Both the position numbers and the translations under genes were made by a program. Positions 1 to 8,794 of a stretch of 64,000 nucleotides of DNA are shown in pieces; the stretch's first letter is position 1; each line of letters begins with the position of its first letter. The notes beneath the pieces were generated by a model that made no database searches, was not told where the DNA came from, and saw only the letters and a list, made by a program, of their open reading frames with translations. Where the stretch lies: contig CAILMI010000046.1 in NCBI GenBank assembly GCA_903835255.1, forward strand, positions 1-64,000. Reading direction: 5' to 3'. This stretch comes from an uncultured Verrucomicrobia subdivision 3 bacterium. Lineage in GTDB: Bacteria > Verrucomicrobiota > Verrucomicrobiia > Limisphaerales > UBA11358.

Positions 1-314
1 ATGCCGACAGCTTCACCTACACGATCAATGACGGCCACGGCGGCAGCGCCACTAACACGGTGGCTGTCGGCATCCAGGTCGACAATGACCCGAGCCAGAA
101 CCTGACCATTGTGAGCCTGGACAATAATTCAGTTCTCATCCAAGGCAGCGGCATCCCCGGCCGCACGTACCGGATGCAATCCATCGGATCCCTGAGCTCA
201 GTAGACTGGCAAGACGTGACGGACGGCGCCTTGACGGCGGACTCTAACGGCCGGTTCCAGTACACCGATACCGCGGTTAGTTCGCAGCGGTATTATCGCA
301 CGGTCTATCCATAA
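1..314 (+). CDS. C-terminal end of a cadherin-like secreted surface protein (partial)
   Basis: An open frame enters from the left edge and stops at 312-314, giving about 103 residues. The first 30 residues carry the FTYTINDGHGGS signature of tandem cadherin-like (VCBS/Tandem-95 type) adhesion domains. A linker is followed by a roughly 65-residue C-terminal module of short beta strands that ends in RYYRTVYP. Very similar end modules close the proteins at 814-4605 and 20095-21381, so this looks like a lineage-typical C-terminal domain of secreted proteins. The start lies outside the window, and the GTG at 60 is an internal codon. An extracellular adhesive or matrix role is inferred from the domain type. 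The full architecture cannot be judged. Confidence 0.7.
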   Translation, partial: ADSFTYTINDGHGGSATNTVAVGIQVDNDPSQNLTIVSLDNNSVLIQGSGIPGRTYRMQSIGSLSSVDWQDVTDGALTADSNGRFQYTDTAVSSQRYYRTVYP

Positions 315-414
315 GAAAGGTTGCCGCTGTCTGCGGTTCGATCTGCGGGGCTTCATCGGCCAAAAGCTGATGGGGCCCCGCACTCTTTTTAGCCCGATCG
401 AGAAAGGGGGTAAA

Positions 415-545
415 GCCGTTCTTGGCAACTTTGGAACAGGTAGGGCGCGTTGCTCCGTGCGCGCTGTTGTGGTAGCCCCACGCGCGTAGAATGGCAACGG
501 CGGCGGGCAGGGGACTGCCCGCCCTCCCTGCCCGATGTGCCACGG
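415..545 (-). repeat. Dispersed repeat family 1, copy A
   Basis: About 130 bp related in reverse complement to copies at 11926-12075, 18014-18167, 62207-62343 and 62455-62577. Shared blocks are a GGCGGGCAGGG-type core, a GCGCGCACGGAGTG-type core and CCTGTCCCAAAGTTG. It lies in a 500-bp gene-free stretch after the surface-protein stop. No coding potential is supported. Confidence 0.75.
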
Positions 546-554
546 TTAAGCCCG

Positions 555-728
555 AACGCAAAAGTGGGAAGGGGCATCGCGCTGCGATGACCCCGGGCCG
601 TATCGGGTGCAGAAAAGACTTGTGCGGGCGTCCGTTCCGGCACCCTTCCAGACGCCTTCTGAACGGGGACGAAATCAGCGCAGCACGCTGTCGCTGCGAT
701 GAGGGCGAGACCCTGTTTCAGAATTAGG
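555..728 (+). repeat. Dispersed repeat family 2, copy A
   Basis: This stretch resembles 8631-8772 on the same strand and 54395-54585 in reverse complement. Shared blocks are GGCATCGCGCTGCGATG, GACTTGTGCGGGCGTCC and a GACGCC...GAACG...CAGCGCAG segment. It abuts the family 1 copy, so 415-728 is a composite of repeats. The rest of the gap up to 813 shows nothing recognisable. Confidence 0.7.
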
Positions 729-813
729 TTTAAGACCAAACCGGAAATCTATTTTATAGCAGCCATAGATGTCTGGTTGCTAATCACGTCTATTTTACCC
801 CAAACCGCTTACT

Positions 814-3800
814 CTATTTTAGGATGTAAAACTCAATCGGGTTGGTGGCACCGTTCGGCAGGTTCAAGGACAGAATGCCTGCGCCATCGCAGGTGCCGAT
901 GCAGTTGGTTTGCCATTGGCTGAATGGCAGCGCCACGTTAGTGCTCTGCAACAACGTCCACACGCCGTCTGGCCCTCCGTTAGTTGCCTGCAAGGTCAAC
1001 GTCGTGCCATTCACGCTGATGCCCTTAAAAACCGCTTTATAGATACCGGTGACATTCAATTGGAGCGTTTTTCCCACGACGCTCAAATTGCCCGTGATAT
1101 GCGGCGGCAGCGTGGCGGTCGAGGGAGGCGTGCCGGAGAGAGTGCCCGTCCAGGTCATCAGCGGATAGGTGCCGGTGCCGGCCGGAAATTGTTCGCCTTC
1201 GATGGTCACCGTCGGGGTGCCATTGAAGTTCACATCGCCAGCGACTACTCCATTACTGCTGACTTGGAGTGGTGCCGCGGTGGTGCTGGGCGCGACGGAT
1301 CCAAAGTTAAAATCCAGCGTCGCATTCGTTCCAGAAAAAGTCATACCGGCACTGGTCCAGCCTAGGGTGTTGTCTGTAATCAATACCCCGAAGACACAGC
1401 CGGCGGTGTTGGCGACCGTCACCACACTGTTGGAGCAACTCGCGCCCGTCACCCCCACCAGCTTGCCAGCCGTGACCGCAGTCGGGCCCGTGTAGGTGCT
1501 GTCGCCGGTCAGCTGAGTCGTGCCGCTGCCTAATTGGTTCACCGCGCCGTTGCCGGTGATTTCAGCCGACAGCGTAATGGCATTGCTCTGGTTGAAATTG
1601 ATCGCGCCCGTGCCTAAGCCGAAGGTGATGGTCGGGCTGATAATCGTTCCCGCCCTGTCGCTGCCACCGAGTGAACCGATGTTCAGTGTGCCCGCAGAGG
1701 TGTTGGTGAGATTGGCGATCTTGATTTCGGTCACCGCGAGGGTTCCGCCATTGGCCACCGTGACCACACCATTCCCTCCGTCCCTAGCGCCAATAGCCAG
1801 CACGCCGTTGTTGGTCCAGAGGGAGCCAGCTCCCGTGATCAAGGCCTCAGTATCTCCGGACTGTTCGACGCATCCGATACCACTCTCCCCAGTGGAGTAG
1901 ACCCTGCCCCCGTCCGAAACCACCATACAGTTGTTGGAGCTTCCGTCGCTGTCGCCGATCCAGATTCCATAGAGACTCAGGGCACCTGCATTGACCGTGA
2001 GCGTCGAAGCGCTGGTCACGGTGAGTGTGTTGGAGGACCCACTATTCTCTCCTAGGGAAAGATAGTCGCCGTTGCCCAAGCAGGTAACCGTGACGCTCGC
2101 GCCGTTGGAGATGGTGAGGGTATTGCCGCCCCCACCGTATCCCACAAAGAGGGCTTTGGTGATACTCAGAGAGGCATTGGATCCCGTCACCAGCACCGAG
2201 TTGTTCGAGGAGTCGGCGCTGAAGCCGACCACTGTGCCATTGGTGCTACCCCCCACCGCCACAGTCGCTCCGTTGGCAACAGCAAGACTGTTGCCGCTCC
2301 CGTCCATGCCGACATACAAAGCGCCTGAATTCGTCCAGAAGGATCCGGCTCCCGCAACGGTCACACTATTACCAAAGGAGTTCGTTGTGGCTCCGATCAT
2401 TGCCGAGTCACTGAAAAGACCTGACCCATTGGTCACAAGCAGCCTATTGGCGGTGGCGGCATAACTTTGGCTGTAGGTTCCCACGGTAAGGGATCCCGCG
2501 TTAGTAAACAGGCACCCGGCGCCGGTGACTGTCACGCTGTTGCTGGACCCGGAGATACCAATGCTCGAGGAAAGTGCCGAGGAGACCGTCGCCCCGTTGC
2601 TGATGACGAGACGGTTGCCACTGCTGACGTTGCCGATCTGGAGTTCCCCCGCTATGAGTTTACTTCCGGGCCCGGTGATGAGCGCCCAGTTATTCGAGGA
2701 AGTGGTCAGCACATCTGAGTTCTTTTTCAAATCCGTTCCGATGATTGTAACAAAGGAGTGTAACTCTCCCTTATTTGTCACTACCAAGGAGTTGCCGCTA
2801 TTCTTATTTCCGACGGTGACAGTTCTGGGGCCGCCCAACTCGTCGGGCGCGAGACCGTCGATCAGGTAAATATCAAAGATTCCACCATTCACCATCAGCT
2901 GCCCCCCATCGACACGATAACCCAAACCGGTATGGCTGATCCCGGTCAAAATCGTGGTGCCGCTTCCATACTGCTGGATCATGGCATAGGAATTCGTGGC
3001 CATCGCCCCTTGGATCGTGCCCGAAATCGTCAGCGTGTCGGACTGGTTCAAGCCCAGGCTGCCTGTTCCCTCGCCGAAGGTAATCAGCGGAATATTAAGG
3101 GTCATGTTAGAGTCGGAGCCGCCCTTGAGTCCGACTTCCACCGTGCCACTGGAGTCGGTTGATCCTGAAATGATAAGGTTGGAGGCGGCGATCATGCCGC
3201 CTGAAGTCATCGTCAATGTTCCCGATCCCGCGACCCCGGCAATCGGGGAAGCTCCAACCCAAATCGAATCGCTGTCGGATAAGGCAGATCCTGCGCCTGA
3301 AACCTGCACAGAGTTAGTGGATCCGCCAAATGAACTGATATACGTTTTGGATGCAAATATTTTGGCGCCGTTCGTAATGAGGAGTCTATTATTGCTTCCG
3401 CTGTAACCCACATAGAGATTCGCGCTGTTACTCCAGACTGAGTTGCTTCCCGTAACCTGAACCAAGTTATTCGAGGAGTATGAATCGTATCCGATGAACC
3501 CGGAACTGCCGGCCACCATGGCACCGCTGGCAATGACCAGGGTGTTGTCCGATCCAAAATTTCCCAAATATAAATTCTGTGAGTTTGTCAGCAGGGTGTT
3601 TGCATTCGTGATTGTGAGGAAATTATTGGAATCATTGGCTGCGTTTCCGACATAGGTATAGGCGTAACTGTTAATGCCGTTAGTCAGGGAGAGCGTGGCT
3701 CCGTTGGTGACATTGAGATTGGCAATCGATCCGGGGATCATCTCGGCGGTGGCAGCCGGAGATCCGGATGCAACGCCATTCGTCGTGTAAGTGTTCAAGG

Positions 3801-4605
3801 ACATTAAGGAGTTGCTGGCATTGCCGGTGATATCACCAAAGAGACTCGTCTCCACTCCTGTCTGGGTGTTGAGAAGTCCTAGGATCAGATTTCCCTCAGG
3901 AGTCACGGAGCCGATGAGGGTGAACGCCCCATTTGTCGTACCGCTCCCAGCACCCCAAAAATAACCGTTATTGTAGATGCTGACCGAGAAAGTGCCGCTT
4001 CCATTCGCGCCAAAAAGACTGGGATCTAAAAGATTCCATGTTGTCCCCTGAATCCATTCCCAGTTGGTTGATAGGAGTGACGCATTCGTTGGGGTGTTCG
4101 TGGGGTAGGCGGCATTCGTATAGGAGGCCATATAGGCCCAATGAGTGATATTCTGTGCCGAGGCGGTTTTAGAGATCATTTGCATCTCGATGAAATCAGT
4201 CCCGCCGACATTGCGGTAGTTGCCCAGTGCAATGGTGATATCCCCATTTGTCTGGTAAAAATTTATGAGAACCTCTCCGGCCGTATTGATCACTCCATTC
4301 ATCGCTGTGTTGGAGGCCATTAAAGGAGGATTCATCCCGGAGATGGGAATGGTGAGTGATTGCGAAGAAGTCCCTGTAAAAATCCCATTTACACAATGAG
4401 TGATATTCCAAAGTGTTTGATCCCCTACCTGAACGTTTTCTGTCAAATTCGAGGTGGAGGTGATGTACGCCAGCATATTCTGAGTGGGAACAAACCATTG
4501 GGAACCGGTGAGCAGGCCGTCCCAATTGGTGGATTGGGAGAATCCCCGGCTGTCCAGCAGCATCAGGAGAATAATAAGAATTGGAGGAAATGATCTGTGT
4601 TTCAA
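814..4605 (-). CDS. Large secreted beta-repeat protein with autotransporter-associated strand repeats
   Basis: 1263 residues, starting with TTG at 4605 and a signal peptide (Lys/His/Arg, then a hydrophobic PILIILLMLL stretch). Residues about 25-265 form a module that also occurs in the neighbour at 4758-7388: an FWD/NWD start, then WYVP/WFVP, AYIT and CVNG motifs. Residues about 290-1090 are a long series of near-repeats of the type GxGNxLxVxNGATV and VTGAGSLWTNxGxLxVG, typical of a passenger beta-helix. GSGTTQLTGDSTYTG near residue 1010 matches the autotransporter-associated beta-strand repeat. The last 70 residues are the C-terminal module also seen at 1-314. No outer-membrane beta barrel follows, so this is not a classical type V autotransporter. 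Ligand and role are unknown; an adhesin or S-layer-like role is inferred. Confidence 0.8.
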   Translation of the reverse strand: MKHRSFPPILIILLMLLDSRGFSQSTNWDGLLTGSQWFVPTQNMLAYITSTSNLTENVQVGDQTLWNITHCVNGIFTGTSSQSLTIPISGMNPPLMASNTAMNGVINTAGEVLINFYQTNGDITIALGNYRNVGGTDFIEMQMISKTASAQNITHWAYMASYTNAAYPTNTPTNASLLSTNWEWIQGTTWNLLDPSLFGANGSGTFSVSIYNNGYFWGAGSGTTNGAFTLIGSVTPEGNLILGLLNTQTGVETSLFGDITGNASNSLMSLNTYTTNGVASGSPAATAEMIPGSIANLNVTNGATLSLTNGINSYAYTYVGNAANDSNNFLTITNANTLLTNSQNLYLGNFGSDNTLVIASGAMVAGSSGFIGYDSYSSNNLVQVTGSNSVWSNSANLYVGYSGSNNRLLITNGAKIFASKTYISSFGGSTNSVQVSGAGSALSDSDSIWVGASPIAGVAGSGTLTMTSGGMIAASNLIISGSTDSSGTVEVGLKGGSDSNMTLNIPLITFGEGTGSLGLNQSDTLTISGTIQGAMATNSYAMIQQYGSGTTILTGISHTGLGYRVDGGQLMVNGGIFDIYLIDGLAPDELGGPRTVTVGNKNSGNSLVVTNKGELHSFVTIIGTDLKKNSDVLTTSSNNWALITGPGSKLIAGELQIGNVSSGNRLVISNGATVSSALSSSIGISGSSNSVTVTGAGCLFTNAGSLTVGTYSQSYAATANRLLVTNGSGLFSDSAMIGATTNSFGNSVTVAGAGSFWTNSGALYVGMDGSGNSLAVANGATVAVGGSTNGTVVGFSADSSNNSVLVTGSNASLSITKALFVGYGGGGNTLTISNGASVTVTCLGNGDYLSLGENSGSSNTLTVTSASTLTVNAGALSLYGIWIGDSDGSSNNCMVVSDGGRVYSTGESGIGCVEQSGDTEALITGAGSLWTNNGVLAIGARDGGNGVVTVANGGTLAVTEIKIANLTNTSAGTLNIGSLGGSDRAGTIISPTITFGLGTGAINFNQSNAITLSAEITGNGAVNQLGSGTTQLTGDSTYTGPTAVTAGKLVGVTGASCSNSVVTVANTAGCVFGVLITDNTLGWTSAGMTFSGTNATLDFNFGSVAPSTTAAPLQVSSNGVVAGDVNFNGTPTVTIEGEQFPAGTGTYPLMTWTGTLSGTPPSTATLPPHITGNLSVVGKTLQLNVTGIYKAVFKGISVNGTTLTLQATNGGPDGVWTLLQSTNVALPFSQWQTNCIGTCDGAGILSLNLPNGATNPIEFYILK

Positions 4606-4757
4606 ATTTTTTCGGGTTGCCTTAAGGGGATTTATTTTAGCACGTAGGGATCTTAAAAGATCAGTCTTCTGTAACCACGCGCTCCCCTAATGCCTGTTCC
4701 AGAACATCCGGGTCAGTGGATGAGTCATCGGTTTGATAAAATAGAGTGGGTTTTAGG

Positions 4758-7388
4758 CTACTTCCGCTTGCCTGCCGGATTAATTTGAAACGTGTTTCGG
4801 AAGTAGTCATTGACGATTTGAGTAGATCCGTTCGCCGTCAGCACGAGATCCCGGGTCAGCCGGCGCGCCGCATAAGTCCAGCCCGACGGCAGGTAATCCC
4901 ATGGGCCAAGGAACTCCAGGTTGTTAAGGGTGATCGAGGGTTCAATCTGCTGCGAATAGGACTGCATCACGTAGACATTGCCTTCCGGGTCGGTCAGTTC
5001 ATAAACCAGCAGGCCCTTGTGGAACGTGTACTGAGTATTCCGCTGCACCGTGTTGACCACGTAGGGATCACTGCCGATGGTTGGGTTCCCCACCGCGGTC
5101 TGCAACTGGCCCGCGAGCCCAAATTGAATGTCGCCCACTGTCAATTCGTCACCCGACGCCGTCAGACCCCCGAGCGTGGTGAGGTTGTCCAGCACCCAGT
5201 GGCGCGGCCCGTTGACCGTGGCGCCGACGCAGTTGCTTCCGTAGGCCAAGTTGTAGGCGTTAATGACTTGCTGTTCCGTGATCTGGGCGAAATCTTTGGG
5301 GACAATGGGCCCGTAGGGAAGAGAGTTGAAGATATGCTCGGTCAAGATACCCTCGGAAACGGTGTCGGGAATGACCTCGCCATAGGGATAATCACGGAGC
5401 TCCTGCTGGGGAGGGGTCACTTGGGTTATATAGCTGTTTTCAAGCGAGAGATTTCCAGTGATACAAAAAATGCCGAGCGCATAGTCCTGGTAAACCGTGT
5501 TGCCGGTCGTGATAAAGCTGCCGGGATAATCCAGCGGCGTCCAGGTGGCCGGGCCGAATCCATTGCTGGTCCGGTCAACCGAGACAAATGCAGCCCCGTT
5601 TGCGGTTGTGGCAATCAAATTATAGCCGCCGTCCCGACCCGTAATGCCCTCAAAATGGGTAAAGCCCGATGCGTTGGTGTCAGTCAAAAAGGTGAGGTTC
5701 GTAAACTGGCCGCTGTCGCTGAAATAATCGACCAGAAACGCGGTGTTGGTTCCGTATGCGGTGGCCCCGCCCGCAATGGTGTACGAGGGGCTGTTGCTGC
5801 CGTTTTGCCAGATACCATAGGCGGTGGTGCCGGCGGGCGCGGTTCCCGAATTAGTGGGTCCAAAAATTGTCCAGGTGGCGGTCGCAATATTATAAAGAAA
5901 GGCGTTCCCGGTATCAGCCAAGGGAATGGGTGAAACGGCATTGGTGGTAAGGTCAAAATTGCCCACAACCAGATTGCCCATGGTGCTGTGGGGAATGGTG
6001 TTGGCCACGGTGGCGCCGACCTCCGTCAGGTTGGTGGCGGGAACGTCTATCTGCGTCCAGGTTCCATTTTTGCCGTTCAGCGGACCCGTGTAGATCAACC
6101 CATGGTTCAGGATGTTAGCCTGACTCTGGGCATATTGATAACTGCCCACGATCCGGATTTTCCCGGCACCCAAACTGCTATCGAACAAGGCGGTGTTGGG
6201 GCCGTAATAGAGCGAGCTGGTCACCGTCTGCCCGCTGAATTTGGGTTCGACCCTAAAATATTTCCCCTTGCCACTGTCCAGGGAACCGAGCCACCACATG
6301 CCCTGGACCGCAGCGTTCCTGAGATAACTTCCTGTGAGCACTACCTGCTTGTCGTTATACCCGCGAACACCCGTGACCGATTCATTTTTTTTCAAAATCG
6401 TGCTGTAGATATTTTGGGTGACGGGATTGGTCTGGATGAGCGTGGCGTAGCTGAAATCCGCAAGACCATTGCTGCCTCGGGGATAGGCGGCATAGACCAT
6501 GCGCCATGCGCTCCCCGGTTGGGCTTTCGCCACGGATCCGCAACGGTTATAGATTGTCCCATCCATGCCAGTAAATACGATATAAAGGCTGCCATCGGCT
6601 GCAATCGTGCCACTCACCCAGAAATCGTTTGTACCGGTGCTCGATCCGAAGAAATAGCCCGCCACCACATCGTGGATTTGAAAAGTTTGCGCCGGGTCAT
6701 CTTGGACGGACCATTCGGTGTTTAACACCCAGGACCATTTCCCCGACCGCAGATCAAAGCCGGCGACGGCCGGATCAAAGGCCGGAAGCTGTTTCCCGGG
6801 TGCCAGCTTGGTCATGTTGGCCCATTGCAGCAGGTAGGGGGCTTTTTCAAGGTTGATGGGATTTTCCGGCAGGATGGTTTGCATCGTCATGCGCCATTGC
6901 CCGGCGAGAAAAATCATATGGCCCCTCGCATAATTGGTCATTGCCGCGATGGCGTTGGTGATTCCTCCCACCACAAAATTCTGGGCCGGGGTATCGATGG
7001 TCATGTCAATTACGCCTGCAGGGCTGATGGTGCCGCTCATGGTCGAGCCGACGGGCTCGGGGAGCGGTGCCCAGCCATCGGGGGTGAGCTTAGCCACGTT
7101 CACCACCGTCGGGCCCTGAAAAGCCCCATTCACACAGGTGAATTGATAATAATTCCGGAAAGCAACCCGGGAATGATCCGCACTATCCCGGCCCGTAATG
7201 TAGGCGGTCATCTGCAACGGCGGAACATACCAGGTGGCCGACTGTCCGCCCGGTCCGCCCACGATGGGATCCCAAAAACTGGCCTCCCCCGTAACCGGCT
7301 GCGCTAACAGCGTCATGGCCATCGGGGAGCCTATATTAAGAACCAGCAGCAGCGCTCCGAGGATGAGGCGGGGGAATTTGGTTTTCAT
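4758..7388 (-). CDS. Large secreted protein, paralogous N-terminal module with the downstream beta-repeat protein
   Basis: 876 residues from the ATG at 7388. A TTG 45 bases further upstream is possible, but this ATG directly precedes a clean signal peptide (MKTKFPRLILGALLLVLN). Residues about 30-330 align by eye with residues about 25-265 of the 1263-residue neighbour. The middle has many short WxxG and FxxG beta-type segments, perhaps a propeller. The final 130 residues contain VYVMQSYSQ, LPSGWTYAAR and DLVLTA, a pattern I remember from uncharacterised bacterial and fungal proteins but cannot name. The gene is co-directional with the neighbour and 152 bp from it, so the pair probably arose by duplication and divergence. 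Function is unknown; secretion is well supported. Confidence 0.75.
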   Translation of the reverse strand: MKTKFPRLILGALLLVLNIGSPMAMTLLAQPVTGEASFWDPIVGGPGGQSATWYVPPLQMTAYITGRDSADHSRVAFRNYYQFTCVNGAFQGPTVVNVAKLTPDGWAPLPEPVGSTMSGTISPAGVIDMTIDTPAQNFVVGGITNAIAAMTNYARGHMIFLAGQWRMTMQTILPENPINLEKAPYLLQWANMTKLAPGKQLPAFDPAVAGFDLRSGKWSWVLNTEWSVQDDPAQTFQIHDVVAGYFFGSSTGTNDFWVSGTIAADGSLYIVFTGMDGTIYNRCGSVAKAQPGSAWRMVYAAYPRGSNGLADFSYATLIQTNPVTQNIYSTILKKNESVTGVRGYNDKQVVLTGSYLRNAAVQGMWWLGSLDSGKGKYFRVEPKFSGQTVTSSLYYGPNTALFDSSLGAGKIRIVGSYQYAQSQANILNHGLIYTGPLNGKNGTWTQIDVPATNLTEVGATVANTIPHSTMGNLVVGNFDLTTNAVSPIPLADTGNAFLYNIATATWTIFGPTNSGTAPAGTTAYGIWQNGSNSPSYTIAGGATAYGTNTAFLVDYFSDSGQFTNLTFLTDTNASGFTHFEGITGRDGGYNLIATTANGAAFVSVDRTSNGFGPATWTPLDYPGSFITTGNTVYQDYALGIFCITGNLSLENSYITQVTPPQQELRDYPYGEVIPDTVSEGILTEHIFNSLPYGPIVPKDFAQITEQQVINAYNLAYGSNCVGATVNGPRHWVLDNLTTLGGLTASGDELTVGDIQFGLAGQLQTAVGNPTIGSDPYVVNTVQRNTQYTFHKGLLVYELTDPEGNVYVMQSYSQQIEPSITLNNLEFLGPWDYLPSGWTYAARRLTRDLVLTANGSTQIVNDYFRNTFQINPAGKRK

Positions 7389-7507
7389 GGATTTTATATT
7401 TTCCGCTATTCTGCACCGGGCTGGCGGTGACATCGATATGCCCTTTCAACCGATTTTTTTGTTAATCTTATAAACTGGATTATTTTTTCAAACTGTAAAC
7501 AAAAAAC

Positions 7508-7538
7508 CCGCCCGGTAGCGATGGGGACGGATTCAAAC
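7508..7538 (-). terminator. Possible rho-independent terminator after hemA
   Basis: Read on the minus strand, an imperfect GC-rich stem (CCGTCCC opposite GGGCGGG) is followed by a run of six T. It lies about 35 bp after the hemA stop. The stem is not perfect, so this is a weak call. Confidence 0.35.
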
Positions 7539-7572
7539 GGAGGGCTTCCCTGGAGGTTTTTTCCCCCGGCTT

Positions 7573-8613
7573 TCAGCGGGGTTCAGCGGTGTCAGAAAAC
7601 CGGCTGGCCTGCTGCAGCAGCACCGCGACTTTCTCGGCGATGATTTTCTCGCAGCGGTCCACCTCCTCGCGGCGGAGATTCAGGTAGCCGTCGGCAATCC
7701 CCTGCAGGTCGTCCACGTTGTAGAGATAGACGTTGTCGAGAGCGCCCACCGCAGGATCGATGTCGCGCGGCACGGCGATGTCAATGAGCAGCAGGGGCCG
7801 GCGCTTGCGACGTCGCATCAAGGGCTCTAGCCGGGCGCGGTCGAGCAGGTGATGGTCCGCGGCAGTGCTACTGATGGCGATGTCCACCTGCTCTAGCGCC
7901 TCGGTCCAGTGTTCAAAGGGGACGGCGCGACCGCCCAGGGCGGCGGCGAGGGCGGCAGCGCGTTCAGGCGAGCGGTTGGAGACCACCACGCCGCGCGCGC
8001 CGCGCGACAGGAGGGCGCGAGCGGTTTTCTCCCCTGTCTCCCCGGCCCCGATCACCAGCACCTCATGATCGGCGAGCGAGCTGAAGATCTTCTCCGCGAG
8101 CTCCACGGCGGCGGACATGACGGACACGCTGCCGCGCTGGATGTTTGTGGTGGTGCGGATGTGCTTGGCCACATTGAAGGCGCGCTGGAAGGCTCGGTTC
8201 AGGCGCGCGCCGGTGTGCTGGTGCGCGCTGGCCATTTCGTAGGCTTGCTTGAGCTGGCCGAAAATCTCCGTTTCCCCAAGGACCATGGAATCCAGCCCGC
8301 TGGCGACCTTGAACAGATGATGAAGGCTGTGCGGTTCGGCCAGAGCGTAGAGTTCATCGCCGAGCGCCTCGCCGTAGGCATGGTACGCGACCAGGAATTT
8401 CTTAAATTCCCCAAAGGCCTCCGCCGGGGGCAGCGGGGTGGCGGCGTAAATCTCCACCCGGTTACAGGTGGAGAGAATGGCGGCCTCGGTGGCCAGTCCC
8501 GAGGTGCGCAGGGCTTGTAGGGCGCCGGGAATGGCATGGCTGGCAAAGGCGAAGCGTTCCCGGAGCGCTACGGGCGCGGAGCGATGGCTCAAACCGATGA
8601 CAACAACGCTCAT
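7573..8613 (-). CDS. hemA: Glutamyl-tRNA reductase, short form lacking most of the dimerisation domain
   Basis: 346 residues. It reduces glutamyl-tRNA(Glu) to glutamate-1-semialdehyde with NADPH, the first step of C5 tetrapyrrole synthesis. The ATG at 8613 gives the family N-terminus MSVVVIGLSHRSAP; earlier starts would add unrelated sequence derived from a repeat. The catalytic cysteine is Cys50 in STCNRVE, the substrate-site block GLDSMVLGE follows at about 106-114, and the NADPH motif GAGETG is at 189-194. The protein stops soon after NVDDLQGIADGYL, about 70-100 residues earlier than the ~420-residue E. coli type, so most of the C-terminal dimerisation helices are missing. From memory, chlamydial enzymes are also about 335 residues, so this may be a PVC trait. 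The upstream ccsA/hemX-like gene is the classical heme neighbour. Confidence 0.93.
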   Translation of the reverse strand: MSVVVIGLSHRSAPVALRERFAFASHAIPGALQALRTSGLATEAAILSTCNRVEIYAATPLPPAEAFGEFKKFLVAYHAYGEALGDELYALAEPHSLHHLFKVASGLDSMVLGETEIFGQLKQAYEMASAHQHTGARLNRAFQRAFNVAKHIRTTTNIQRGSVSVMSAAVELAEKIFSSLADHEVLVIGAGETGEKTARALLSRGARGVVVSNRSPERAAALAAALGGRAVPFEHWTEALEQVDIAISSTAADHHLLDRARLEPLMRRRKRRPLLLIDIAVPRDIDPAVGALDNVYLYNVDDLQGIADGYLNLRREEVDRCEKIIAEKVAVLLQQASRFSDTAEPR

Positions 8614-8630
8614 GCGGGAAAAAATTTGAA

Positions 8631-8772
8631 TCCGAACGCCGAAGAGGGTAGAGGCATCGCTCCACAATGCCCCCGAGCCGTATCTGGCGCGGAAGGGACT
8701 TGTGCCGGCGTCCAACCCCTTCCTGACGCCCGCGGAATGCGGGCGAGGTCAGCGCAGGGCTCTGCCCCATAT
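8631..8772 (+). repeat. Dispersed repeat family 2, copy B
   Basis: Homologous to 555-728, sharing GAGCCGTATC, GACTTGTGCCGGCGTCC and GACGCCCGCGGAA...GGTCAGCGCAG. It sits immediately upstream of the hemA start, between it and the ccsA-like gene, and so occupies the probable hemA leader. Confidence 0.7.
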
Positions 8773-8794
8773 TCTGGCTGTATACGGTGGTTCA

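Noticed and set aside
415-728. Open frames in the intergenic repeats, for example 491-727 plus strand
   Set aside because: The DNA is shared with other intergenic copies at the nucleotide level, with frames broken in the others, so it is not coding.
1700-3700. Regularly spaced near-repeats that could suggest a CRISPR-like array
   Set aside because: They are codon-phased protein repeats of the beta-helix gene on the minus strand, not short identical repeats with unique spacers.
4746-5933. A 395-residue open frame on the plus strand opposite the secreted protein at 4758
   Set aside because: The minus-strand frame has a signal peptide and a paralogous module, while this frame has neither.
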